Below are positions 28,000 through 35,432 of a stretch of DNA of 64,000 bases, piece after piece. The notes below the pieces were generated by a model. That model saw only the letters and a list, made by a program, of their open reading frames with translations. It was not told the origin of the DNA and ran no database searches. The stretch's first letter is position 1; each line of letters opens with the position of its first letter. The position numbers and the translations under genes are program-made. Origin of the DNA: Akkermansia muciniphila (GTDB lineage: Bacteria > Verrucomicrobiota > Verrucomicrobiia > Limisphaerales > BJHT01); the NCBI GenBank assembly GCA_945861535.1, contig CAMAUZ010000003.1:148681-212680 (forward strand), written 5' to 3'.

Positions 28000-28153
28000 C
28001 ATGTCCCCCAGCGCCGTGACCCACCGTCTGCGCCGCGTTGCCGAACTGGTGCGCGTCTGTCGCGCCCTGGCTGGCTCCCGTCGCCCTGGCAAACGTCCCC
28101 GGAGGTCCGTGAACGAGCCTTCCCAACCGGCACCCCTCATAACCCGACCATGA
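27980..28153 (+). CDS. Small protein overlapping the nucleotidyltransferase gene
   Basis: The 57-residue frame starts at ATG 27980 and overlaps the preceding gene by 20 nt. The sequence begins MKPQTPDMSPSAVTHRLRRV and is Arg-rich with one amphipathic helix. The pattern SPxAVxxRLRxV recurs, as I recall, in short partners of such nucleotidyltransferases. The function is unknown, and a toxin/antitoxin-partner role is inference. Confidence 0.5.
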   Translation: MKPQTPDMSPSAVTHRLRRVAELVRVCRALAGSRRPGKRPRRSVNEPSQPAPLITRP

Positions 28154-28197
28154 AATCAAAAATCCCCTGCCGCTTCACCCGCAATCCGCACCCCGCT

Positions 28198-28236
28198 CCA
28201 CCGCGCTCCTGTCGCCTTGACTGCATAGTCACACCT
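28198..28236. repeat. Solo end of family B element
   Basis: CGCGCTCCTGTCGCC and GCATAGTCACACCT followed by TA match the right end of the element at 20481-20695. Confidence 0.7.
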
Positions 28237-28245
28237 TAGTTTTTT

Positions 28246-28363
28246 GCGGCTGTCCGAGCTGGTGAAGTCCTGGAGAGACGGACGAAAATAGCCCGGCACT
28301 TGAGTGCGGGGCAGGTGGCCGGGAAAACGGAAAGTGCCGGCAGGGACGGTCTGGTTGGTGGCG
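28246..28363. repeat. Family D repeat, copy 1
   Basis: Shares GGACGAAAATAGCCCGGCAC, CTTGAGTGC and GGTGGCCGGGAAAACGGAAA with 30380-30550 and, inverted, with 33230-33318. It ends 30 bp before the vapC remnant. Confidence 0.75.
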
Positions 28364-28391
28364 TATCCAGAATGTGGTGTGCAATACCGCG

Positions 28392-28793
28392 TCACTTCAG
28401 CAGGGCGGTAAAGCCCGCCTGCTCGAAATGCTGGTCACCGGTGAGCGCTTGCTGGACGCCGGCGTCTTCCATCACCACGAAAGAGATGCAATCCGTCAGC
28501 GACCATTCCTTGTCGGGACGATCGCCATAGAGACGCAATCCCCGCTGCACCCACTCCGGGTTGGCACGGATGATCTTCACCTTGGGATCCTGCTCCAAGC
28601 TGCGAATGAACGGCAGCACCAATCTCCGGCTGGTGGACTCCGCCAGGGCATCCGCAAACTCCGTCAGCACCCATTAGGTGGTGAGAAGCTGCTCCCGTAG
28701 CTGGCGCGCCGCGGCGACCACGCGCGCGTGGTGCTGGTCGGCACGGTTGAGCAGGGCGACGAAATAGAAGGTGTCCCCGAACACCGCCTTCAT
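28392..28793 (-). pseudogene. VapC-like PIN toxin interrupted by an in-frame TAA
   Basis: The full frame from ATG 28793 to the stop at 28392 would give 133 residues. It reads FGDTFYFVALLNRADQHH, then codon 40 is TAA (28674-28676), and continues in the same frame with WVLTEFADALAES, SLTDCISFVVMED and ALTGDQHFEQAGF. All four acidic PIN residues are present. A single substitution explains the stop. The start overlaps the antitoxin stop by 4 nt (ATGA). Without readthrough no active RNase can form. Confidence 0.82.
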
Positions 28794-29005
28794 AATTTGC
28801 GATGCCCGTGGAGATAATGGTCGAGATTGGCCGCCAGGTCGGCGGGCAGGTCTTCCGCCGCGCCGATGTAGGCGGCATAACGCTCCGCAAAGGAGGGCGG
28901 AGCCAGCGAGTCAGGAATGGTCAACTGCACTTCCGTGCCGTCGGGTAACTCCAGACCGGCCGGCAGGGTGAGCTTTCCCCCGGCTGATTTAACGGTGCAA
29001 GTCAT
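28790..29005 (-). CDS. Antitoxin of the VapBC-like module
   Basis: The 71-residue protein has an N-terminal AbrB-like strand pattern (VKSAGGKLTLPAGLELPDGTEVQLTIP) and a C-terminal toxin-binding region (FAERYAAYIGAAEDLPADLA). It directly precedes the PIN gene with a 4-nt overlap. The gene is intact although its toxin is broken. Its upstream region carries a 45-bp sequence shared with the hicB gene at 30063. Confidence 0.75.
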   Translation of the reverse strand: MTCTVKSAGGKLTLPAGLELPDGTEVQLTIPDSLAPPSFAERYAAYIGAAEDLPADLAANLDHYLHGHRKL

Positions 29006-29035
29006 GGCCTGTTGTTAGCACCGGCCAGACCCGGA

Positions 29036-29082
29036 AGCAAGCCTGCCCATGCGGCGAAGGAACCCGGAGTGCCGGGCGGCGT
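29036..29082. repeat. Family E sequence upstream of the vapB-like gene
   Basis: CCCATGCGGCGAAGGAACCC with flanks AGCAAGC and GGAG is nearly identical to 30295-30340. Both copies lie about 30 bp upstream of an antitoxin start on the minus strand, so a shared operator/promoter is possible. Confidence 0.65.
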
Positions 29083-29250
29083 CAACGGCACTGGCGGGGG
29101 CGGACGCGGTGGAGGCATAGCCGCACTCCCGGACACGCATCTCCGCCACTACCGGACAGGTGGTGTGTCAACTTCCGAATGGCAAAAATGGGACTGACCC
29201 TTTTCAGCCTGACGCGAGAGGAGATACCAGCCCTGTTTGAGCGAACTGAG

Positions 29251-29466
29251 TCAGAGATTCTCCAACAGTTCTTCCAATGTGATGTCCGCCTGTTTGAGGA
29301 TGGATTGCAACGTCTTCGGGCGAATCTACCGGTGCATCGGTACGCAGGGATGCAACCCGCCCTTGGCATAGTGACAGTGGGAACCCGTCTGCCGTTGAAA
29401 CACAAAGCCGAGCCGCTTCAAAGCTCGGCAGACTTCATCGCCGGAGAGGTCCCGCGGCAATTTCAT
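29251..29466 (-). pseudogene. HicA-like toxin interrupted by an in-frame TAG (module 1)
   Basis: The frame from ATG 29466 reads PRDLSGDEVCRALKRLGF, QRQTGSHCHYAKGG (catalytic His) and HPCVPMHR, then codon 47 is TAG (29326-29328). It continues in frame IRPKTLQSILKQADITLEEL to a stop at 29251. The family normally has Glu at this place, so GAG to TAG is the simplest change. Removing the last third should abolish toxin folding. The start overlaps the hicB stop (ATGA). Confidence 0.85.
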
Positions 29467-29675
29467 GCGGCGGCCAGCAGGGGGTCTTGGGCAAAGTGCA
29501 TGCGAATGGACCAGCGTAGTTCTGGCGCGCCCTCCTCGAACCGGCAGCGCACCAAGTCACGAATCATGGCCGGCAGCGTATCGAGTGACTCCGCCTGCGT
29601 GGCCATCTCCGGCTCATGGCAGGTGGCCACGAACCATTCGCCGTCCTGCTCTACGTGAAATTGGAGTTCTTTCAT
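29463..29675 (-). CDS. hicB: HicB-like antitoxin (module 1)
   Basis: The 70-residue partial RNase-H-like HicB domain reads LQFHVEQDGEWFVATCHEPE followed by the helix SLDTLPAMIRDLVRCRF. No DNA-binding tail is visible. It is intact and overlaps the broken hicA by 3 nt. HicB normally neutralises HicA and represses the operon. Confidence 0.78.
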   Translation of the reverse strand: MKELQFHVEQDGEWFVATCHEPEMATQAESLDTLPAMIRDLVRCRFEEGAPELRWSIRMHFAQDPLLAAA

Positions 29676-29847
29676 GGCGGCAGGCTAGGCGGGCCGCGGA
29701 ATCGCGTCAACGGCTCGGACACGCGAGGGAAACCAAGGCTTGTTTGCGGCAGCGGAAAGAGTAGCGCTGGGTAGCCGCCGAGGTCAGGACGCGGACCGGA
29801 CGCCGCGATGACCGAGGGAATCAGCCTATTGACCTCGGCGGGTACGA

Positions 29848-30066
29848 CTAACGAAACTCGTCCACGTCCAAGCCACTGCCTTCGATGATGCTTTTGAGCG
29901 TGCCAAGCGGGATGGGTTTGCTCCCGTGCATGGCCACGATGACCTGTCGCCCATTGGTGTGCCGCCACTTCTGATGACTGCCGGATTGCCCCGCCAGCAC
30001 AAAGCCATGCCGCCGCAGAACCTTGACGATCTCCTTCGCGTTACAGACTGGAAACCGCTGGCTCAC
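29848..30066 (-). CDS. hicA: HicA-like toxin (module 2, intact)
   Basis: The 72-residue dsRBD-fold mRNA interferase carries the catalytic His in GQSGSHQKWRHTNGR and the typical end PIPLGTLKSIIEGSGLDVDEF. The GTG at 30064-30066 is chosen because it overlaps the hicB stop (GTGA) and gives the standard N-terminus (KEIVKVLRRHGF). Unlike module 1, 400 bp away, it has no premature stop. Confidence 0.88.
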   Translation of the reverse strand: MSQRFPVCNAKEIVKVLRRHGFVLAGQSGSHQKWRHTNGRQVIVAMHGSKPIPLGTLKSIIEGSGLDVDEFR

Positions 30067-30266
30067 GGCACGGCGAGTTCGAGCATTTTTGCGCCCTTGG
30101 CCAGCTTCATCGGGGCTGGCTCGAACCACAGCGCCAGGGCTTCTTTGGCATTCGCCACCGCCTCCGCTTCCGTGTCACCGGCGGTGGCGCAGCCGGGCAA
30201 CTCGGGGAATACGGCGGACCAACGGTTCGTTTCCGCATCCAGTTCAACCAACAGGCGCAATTTCAT
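30063..30266 (-). CDS. hicB: HicB-like antitoxin (module 2)
   Basis: The 67-residue protein reads LLVELDAETNRWSAVFPELP, GCATAGDTEAEAVANAKEAL, the classic HicB core. It lies upstream of the intact hicA with a 4-nt overlap. Upstream is a family E sequence shared with the vapB-like gene. Confidence 0.88.
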   Translation of the reverse strand: MKLRLLVELDAETNRWSAVFPELPGCATAGDTEAEAVANAKEALALWFEPAPMKLAKGAKMLELAVP

Positions 30267-30294
30267 GCCCCGAGACTAGCTTTGGCGCGTGATG

Positions 30295-30360
30295 CAAGCA
30301 AGCGTGCCCATGCGGCGAAGGAACCCGGAGCGCGGGTGGTGGCGGCGGCGCGGGCAGGCG
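30295..30360. repeat. Family E sequence upstream of hicB (module 2)
   Basis: GCCCATGCGGCGAAGGAACC matches 29036-29082; it starts about 30 bp upstream of the hicB ATG. Confidence 0.65.
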
Positions 30361-30379
30361 CGGACACAGAACAAGGGCG

Positions 30380-30550
30380 ACTGATTTTCCAGCCTCTGTC
30401 CGAGCAGTCGTGGTCCCGCAGGGACGGACGAAAATGGCCCGGCACTTGAGTGCTGGGCAGGTGGCCGGGAAAACGGAAAGTCTCGGCAGGGACGGCAGAG
30501 GGGTAGCATGGAGGTGCTGTCGTCCCTGACGGGACTTGCTTGGCCACCGC
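30380..30550. repeat. Family D repeat, copy 2
   Basis: Contains GGACGAAAATGGCCCGGCAC, GGTGGCCGGGAAAACGGAAA and outer inverted GTCCCGCAGGGACGG / CGTCCCTGACGGGAC, matching 28246-28363. Confidence 0.75.
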
Positions 30551-30570
30551 CGCTGACCCAGCACTGAGTA

Positions 30571-30790
30571 TATGTTTAGGCCCAACGGGGCGGTGACATA
30601 CCAGCCCAGGGCAAAGCGCAGCGCCGCCCTGGGTTGCATCGCCAAATGGAAGTTAGCCCTGAAGGGGCGCGCTATGGCGGCGCGGCGCGGGCAGATGGGT
30701 CGCCCCTTCAGGGCTTGGGTGCTTTGCCTACGCCAACCCAGGGCGATGCCCTGGGCTGGTATAGGGCCGCCCCGTTGGGGCTAAACACAT
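30571..30790. repeat. Family F nested hairpin element
   Basis: The outer arms TTTAGGCCCAACGGGGCGGT and GGCCGCCCCGTTGGGGCTAAA pair. Nested inside are CCAGCCCAGGGC / GCCCTGGGCTGG and GCCCTGAAGGGGC / GCCCCTTCAGGGC. It resembles bulk cruciform-forming repeats seen in this phylum. The following 150 bp to 30941 hold no recognised gene. Confidence 0.78.
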
Positions 30791-30941
30791 TCATCACTCA
30801 AGTGCTGGGCTATTGTCTTCCACCCTCTGGGCTGGGGATGGGGAGCGATGACTTGGGAGATACTGTCGTGCGTCGGGATGCGGACTTTACAATTGAATGT
30901 CAAAAGTTAGGACTGACCACTCATTGACCCAAAAGACCCGC

Positions 30942-31670
30942 CTACTGCATCACCCCGAAATCAACTTCAAACTTCTGATCTGCGCTTATCGAGAGGTTCC
31001 ATGTCTTTGGATTAAAGGAGTCTTTGCTAACTTCAAATACCGACGCCGACGACACCGTAATTCCTGGATTGAGGTCACTCACAACTTTCTCAGTTAACTT
31101 CAATTCACTTGCAAAGCTCCCACTTGCACTGACGTCGTGGGAAAATTTGTTTTTTTTCGGATCGAACAGATACAATTTAGGGAAGCTAAAAAAACTAACC
31201 GGTTGTTCCGAAATATTTTTATATCGCCATTGAACCGCGACGTAGATGCCCCCTTCAGCAGGCTTTGATTCGAGAAATCCTTCGCCCACAGTTTTTTTGA
31301 TCTCCGCTTTTGTAACAGTAATTTCAAATTTCTTTGTTTGAATCAGGTCACCGATCAAAGAATGGGATTGGGCTGATGAAGTTGGAGCAGCTCCGGAATT
31401 AACCCCTTTAACTGACACATCAGAGGTGCCTCCTCCCGCAGAAGATTGTTCAATGTTTCTTTCCGGCAAACTGCCTCCAGCATCTCTCGACTTGGAAAAA
31501 AGAGTCAAGACCCTACCGAGAATGATAAGACCTAGAAACCCGACAGCGACCCCTTTTAGCAACCGCTTTATTAAGCCTTCTGGCTTTTTGATGACGAAAC
31601 CGCATTGGGGACAAGTCGCTACAGTGTCACTGACTGCAGCACTGCATTCCTTGCATTTGATTAATGCCAT
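30942..31670 (-). CDS. Membrane protein with N-terminal zinc ribbon and DUF4352-like domain
   Basis: The 242-residue protein has an N-terminal zinc ribbon (IKCKECSAAVSDTVATCPQC), a membrane helix (about 38-58, LKGVAVGFLGLIILGRVLTL), a Ser/Gly-rich linker and an extracytoplasmic beta domain (about 110-240, YVAVQWRYKNISEQPVSF). That last pattern resembles DUF4352-type immunoglobulin-like domains. The gene is clearly more AT-rich than the window average and uses many AAA/ATT codons, suggesting transfer. The function is unknown. Confidence 0.75.
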   Translation of the reverse strand: MALIKCKECSAAVSDTVATCPQCGFVIKKPEGLIKRLLKGVAVGFLGLIILGRVLTLFSKSRDAGGSLPERNIEQSSAGGGTSDVSVKGVNSGAAPTSSAQSHSLIGDLIQTKKFEITVTKAEIKKTVGEGFLESKPAEGGIYVAVQWRYKNISEQPVSFFSFPKLYLFDPKKNKFSHDVSASGSFASELKLTEKVVSDLNPGITVSSASVFEVSKDSFNPKTWNLSISADQKFEVDFGVMQ

Positions 31671-31713
31671 AAGCTATCCGGTTTCTGATTATTGCTATGT
31701 TATTTGGTTCTTT

Positions 31714-32070
31714 TTAATCGGGAGGAAGATTGAAATTGGCGGTAATTAAGCACTGATTGCCGGCAAGTTTCTGGTATTCCCGAATTGTCGCGGCAAGCCA
31801 AGGGCCACATGTTCTGTTTTTACAGTCTTGCCATTGCGGCGGACCATAATGGCCCGCCCTATTCTGTTCACCTGCATTCGCCGATTCAAATCTATCCCAG
31901 ACGGACTCTGCGAATTTGTTGTTAGAGATGTGGCTCTTCTTTGTGCGTTCGGGTGTGATACAAATGCGTGAGTCTTTAACCTCAACTGTAAATCTACGTC
32001 TTCCGCCCAATGTGCTAAACGGCCGTTGTTTTTGGGAAAGCCAATCCCAATAAGAATCGAATGCCTTCAT
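31714..32070 (-). CDS. Hypothetical protein in the AT-rich patch
   Basis: The 118-residue protein begins MKAFDSYWDWLSQKQRPFST and has a basic middle (GGRRRFTVEVKDSRICITPE) followed by NKFAESVWDRF. I do not recognise the family. Codon use resembles the neighbouring zinc-ribbon gene (low GC), so the two may have arrived together. They are on the same strand, 43 nt apart. Confidence 0.6.
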   Translation of the reverse strand: MKAFDSYWDWLSQKQRPFSTLGGRRRFTVEVKDSRICITPERTKKSHISNNKFAESVWDRFESANAGEQNRAGHYGPPQWQDCKNRTCGPWLAATIREYQKLAGNQCLITANFNLPPD

Positions 32071-32106
32071 TTGATTTGCCTGTTTCTACTAAGATGAAAT
32101 TCAGCG

Positions 32107-32721
32107 CTATCCACCAAACGTCACACTCACGATGTCACTCGGCTGGCCGATCTGCTGGTCGCTCAGGACGCCGTAGGCTTGGTATTCGCGGACCTCGGGG
32201 GTGCCGGGGACGGCCAGGGCGGTGTAGTCGTCGTAGGGGGAATTGGTGTCGCGGGAGACGAATTTCCACACGCTCTGGCCTTTGAGGCGGGAGTAGAGAT
32301 TCACGCCGTCGGACTGGCCCTTCTTGAACTTGATTTGGACGTGGCCGGCGATGATTTCGACCTTGGTGATCTCGGCCTTGTAGGTGTTCGGGTCAAAGCC
32401 GCCGCCGGTGCCGGCAATCTTCAAGGCGGCCTCGATGGCGTTGGTACACGCCGGGTTGGCCTTCCATTGTTTGATCTCGCCGCGCAGGCCGCCGAGGGTG
32501 GTCGTCTCCTGCGCGGCCTTGGTCGCGGCGACGGCGAGCCACGCCTGCTTGGCGGTGTTGGTGGCGGTGATCTGGGCGATAAGGTCGTTGCATCAGGCCT
32601 TGATCTGCGTCACGCGCCCGGCGCTGAGGCCGAGGGTGGCGGAGTAGGTGTCAATGGTGTCGCGGAGGTTGGTGAGCCAGACGATTTTCGCGTCATCGGC
32701 GGGAGGGATGAAGTCAGCCAT
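32107..32721 (-). pseudogene. Fibronectin-like (Fn3) hypothetical gene interrupted by in-frame TGA
   Basis: From ATG 32721 (MADFIPPADDAKIVWLTNLR) the frame runs 42 codons to TGA at 32593-32595. It then continues in the same frame with CNDLIAQITATNTAKQAWLA through DPNTYKAEITKVEII, GVNLYSRLKGQSVWKF, SPYDDYTALAVPGTPEVREY and QPSDIVSVTFGG to 32107, 204 codons in all. The second half is an Fn3-like beta sandwich. Proteins of this shape, with a helical N-terminus and Fn3 end, are frequent in Verrucomicrobiota as far as I recall. One substitution would create the stop. Confidence 0.75.
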
Positions 32722-33229
32722 AAAGTTCCTGATGCTCTTTGTTTTGCTGTGAGGCGTTTCTGCCATGTCACCACCCCCGGTGGCGAGGCAAATTTCCCTG
32801 GCGCGGTCTAAAAAGGGGCCGAATCGGCGCAAGTGGCTGATAATCAGGCAAAAATAGTTGCCCGGCTGCGTGGGCGGGGCTGGGAATTTCGCGAAATTCC
32901 CGGGATTCGTGGGACAATTCCGGGGATTTTCGGGACGATTCCGGGGAATCGCGGTGCGGCGGGCTGGATTTCCCCCTCGGTTCCCGTCCGGCGGCTGACG
33001 ATTCCTCGTCGTCGTCAGAAAAATCCGCGGAAGGAAGTGACGGTGCCCCGGAATTATCCGGCGGCGGTCGGGAAGCGTGGGACAGTGGTGGGAGATTTTC
33101 TCGTGCGGCTTCGGAGTTTTCCGGTGCGGTGCCACTGGCGGCGGGCGGAACCCTTCGCCCCGGCCCTCTCCACTCATCCGATGAAGGGAGAGGGAGAAGA
33201 GACGAAAGAAACCGTGCGCCGTCCGGCTG
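32722..33229. other. Gene-free region with a perfect palindrome and degenerate tandem repeats
   Basis: GGGAATTTCGCGAAATTCCC at 32882-32901 is a perfect 20-bp palindrome. It is followed to about 32952 by variations of GGGACAATTCCGGGGATTTT. At about 33163-33193, CCCTCTCCACTCATCCGATG pairs with GAGAGGG. Frames here are low complexity and not supported as genes. Confidence 0.55.
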
Positions 33230-33318
33230 CTTTCGTCCCTGCCGGGACTCTCCGGTTCCCCGGCCACCAACCCAGCACTGAAGTGCCGGGCTATTTTCGG
33301 TCGTCCCTGCGGGGCTGC
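33230..33318. repeat. Family D repeat, copy 3 (inverted)
   Basis: TTTCGTCCCTGCCGGGACTC, CCCGGCCACC, AAGTGCCGGGCTATTTTCGG and CGTCCCTGCGGGG match the D copies near the TA modules in the opposite direction. Confidence 0.72.
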
Positions 33319-33428
33319 TCCCGCGCGCACTGATCGTGGCGAGAAACTCCGCTGCGCCCCGGCCACTTTCCCGCCGGCACTATTCGGCTGACACGGCCGG
33401 GCTGACTGCAATATTGCGGCCACATCTT

Positions 33429-34028
33429 ATGAAACTGAAAACCCTCCTCCTGTGCGGCCTGTCGCTGCTTTTCTGCCCGCCGCTGTTCGCGCAATCAGCC
33501 GCTCCCGACCCGGTCGCCGAGCAGCTTTTCACGCCTGAGTTTTTGAAGCAGCACCACGAGTCGGTGGGCCTCACGGAGGAGCAGAAGAGCTGGTTCAAAG
33601 AGACGTTCGAGAAGGTGATGGCGCGCATCGCGGAGCTGCAGCCGCAATTGCGCCAGGAGACCGAAGCCCTGGCCGCGCTGTTGAAAAAGGAGCGGCCCGA
33701 CGAAGCCGCGGCGCTCGCGCAGGCGGACAAGGCGCTGAAGGTGGAGAACGAGATCAAGCGCGTGCAACTGGCCTTGCTGGTGCAGATCAAAGGCAAGCTC
33801 ACGCCCGAGCAGCAGGCGAAGCTCCGCGAACTCAAAGGCCGCAGCGGTGCGATTCAGGAGAAGCTGCAGCGGGCACAGGCCATAGCAAAACAGTGGCAGG
33901 CGGACGGCAAGGACCTCACGGAAGTCGTGCAGTTAAAGGAGGAATTCGAGCGGTTGTCGCGCGAGGGGAAGGTCAAGGAAGTCGAGATGGTGCTGGACAA
34001 GGTGCTGAAAATTCTGGGCGCGAAATAG
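33429..34028 (+). CDS. Periplasmic LTxxQ-motif (Spy/CpxP-like) protein
   Basis: The 199-residue protein has a signal peptide (LLLCGLSLLFCPPLFAQS). An all-helical body follows with two LTxxQ motifs (LTEEQKSWF at about 48 and LTPEQQAKLREL at about 119), the hallmark of Spy/CpxP/ZraP envelope-stress or metal-binding chaperones. The C-terminus adds a further charged helix (LKEEFERLSREGKVKEVE). The ATG at 33429 precedes the signal peptide. No partner two-component genes are nearby. Confidence 0.78.
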   Translation: MKLKTLLLCGLSLLFCPPLFAQSAAPDPVAEQLFTPEFLKQHHESVGLTEEQKSWFKETFEKVMARIAELQPQLRQETEALAALLKKERPDEAAALAQADKALKVENEIKRVQLALLVQIKGKLTPEQQAKLRELKGRSGAIQEKLQRAQAIAKQWQADGKDLTEVVQLKEEFERLSREGKVKEVEMVLDKVLKILGAK

Positions 34029-34085
34029 CGGCGCGGGGCCGGGAATGCGGCCTTCAGAGCCGGTGGGAAAAGTCCACCGCAGGCC

Positions 34086-34511
34086 TGTAGCCGACGACGT
34101 GAGGAGGCGGATTCCCCCCGCGTTTCGCGTGGGTTCCATCCGCCTGCCAACGTCCGCTCCTCCATTTTTCTGGAGCCATGGACCCAGGCTGCGCTGTTTC
34201 GACGCTCGGGTTCCGCGCAAGTCGGCGGCGACAGCGGTCCGGCGAAAGCGCCGTGGCCAACCGGAATCTGAACCCCAATCCCCAAAACGGATTTGGCAAA
34301 GGAATGGAGGCAAAGGAATGAAGACAAAAAACTTCCCTGTCCCCATTCCTTTGCCTCAATTCCTTTGCCAAAAAACTCCGCTGCCCCACTCCCGTGCGCC
34401 CAGCGGCAACGCCCCGTTCGCCGCCAACGTCCTCCCCATCCGCCTGCCGGGTACGATGGCCCCATGCTGCACCGTTTCAGTGTTCGGGCTCTCCTCACGT
34501 CGTCGGCTATG
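34086..34511. repeat. Full-length composite element of families C and I
   Basis: Outer arms GTAGCCGACGACGTGAGGAG (34086) and CTCCTCACGTCGTCGGCTA (34492-34510) are inverted. A second pair (CATCCGCCTGCCAACGTCC, 34137-34155, versus related words near 34430-34455) and the inner AAAGGAATGGAGGC / GCCTCAATTCC hairpin (34296-34372) are nested. It shares words with 12270-12530 and 26735-27065. Confidence 0.72.
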
Positions 34512-34520
34512 TTTTACACG

Positions 34521-34692
34521 AGCACTTCAGGCCGCAGAACCGTAGGTCCGGCAAAGGGCGGGTGAATTTCCGGACGCTCCTTTGTTACTCACCGAAGGGA
34601 GGGCGGTGGCAGCCGTTCGGGTGGTTGGGAGCGGTCCCTGCGAGTGGACGTTTCTGCGGCCTGAAGGCCGCGCTCCGGTCGCATCCCTCCCC
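34521..34692. mobile_element. Family B element, copy 2 (outer ends missing)
   Basis: CTTCAGGCCGCAGAA and TTTCTGCGGCCTGAAGGCCG arms enclose a centre that aligns with that of 20481-20695 (GAATTTCCGGAC..., GTTCGGGTGGTT). The terminal AGCCGTGACTAT sequences and TA flanks are absent. It abuts the composite C/I element. Confidence 0.7.
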
Positions 34693-34703
34693 ATTGTTGC
34701 AGT

Positions 34704-35432
34704 TCAGAAACTGAACTGCGTCGGCCCGGTGACGAACTTGTTGGTGAGATTCAAGCCGTCGCGCCAATCGACGTGGCCGTCGGCGAACAGGAGGTTGGCC
34801 CCGGCCGGGACGCCGCTGCGGATGTGCGCCGGCTGCTCGGGACCGAAGCCGCCCACCGGGGTGAAGACGTAGATATTATACAGCGGCGCGCCCTGCGCGA
34901 TCGTGCAATCGACGACCAGTTCGGAGTTGGCCGGGGCTTTCGTGGTGCCCAGCGTGTTGGTCACGATGAACGGAGCGAGCTGGACGTTGACGACCGCCCG
35001 CGGGACCAGCCACACGTAACCGATGCAGCGGAAGGTGGGCAGGCCGTAGTTCCACCACAGGGAGATTTTTTCGCCCTTCACAAACGACGGGCAGTAATAG
35101 GTCTCGGTCGAGATCATCCCGTACTGCTCCATGGTGGTGGCCATCGGCACGGCGAGGTCCCACGCCCAGTTCCCCCCCGCACTGGGCCAGACCGGGAAGT
35201 TGTTGTTGAAGTCGTCCGCGTAGAGGAGGAGCGAGAGGCCGGTCTGGCGCTCGTTGTTTTTGCACTTGGCGCGGCTGGCCTGCTCCTTGGCCCGGCCCAG
35301 GGTCGGCAGCAACATGCCGGCGAGAATCCCAATGATCGCAATGACCACGAGCAGTTCGATGAGGGTGAAGGCGAGGACCGGGCGACGGCTTTGCGTGGCA
35401 GTCAGTGCCGGGGTGGGTGAGGAAGTGCTCAT
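34704..35432 (-). CDS. Type II secretion/prepilin-like protein (N-terminal methylation domain)
   Basis: The 242-residue protein carries the prepilin leader and helix [20 protein letters not shown] (about 20-40), cut between Ala and Phe. The C-terminal motif [12 protein letters not shown] is typical of the DUF1559/H-X9-DG group expanded in Verrucomicrobiota and Planctomycetes. The middle has paired Cys and aromatic residues. Such proteins are pseudopilin-like and usually orphan; no secretion genes are adjacent. Confidence 0.88.
   Translation of the reverse strand: MSTSSPTPALTATQSRRPVLAFTLIELLVVIAIIGILAGMLLPTLGRAKEQASRAKCKNNERQTGLSLLLYADDFNNNFPVWPSAGGNWAWDLAVPMATTMEQYGMISTETYYCPSFVKGEKISLWWNYGLPTFRCIGYVWLVPRAVVNVQLAPFIVTNTLGTTKAPANSELVVDCTIAQGAPLYNIYVFTPVGGFGPEQPAHIRSGVPAGANLLFADGHVDWRDGLNLTNKFVTGPTQFSF

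Noticed and set aside
30571..30790. Family F hairpin as an attenuator or riboswitch
   Set aside because: It is not directly upstream of a gene on either strand and has no terminator T-run; it fits a dispersed repeat.
28392..32721. Alternative genetic code as explanation for the in-frame stops
   Set aside because: Three different stop codons are involved, and all other genes end normally with TAA, TAG or TGA.
32593..33423. Upstream extension of the fibronectin-like frame to 33423
   Set aside because: The added part is Arg/Pro-rich and covers a family D repeat and a palindrome; the protein-like sequence starts at ATG 32721.
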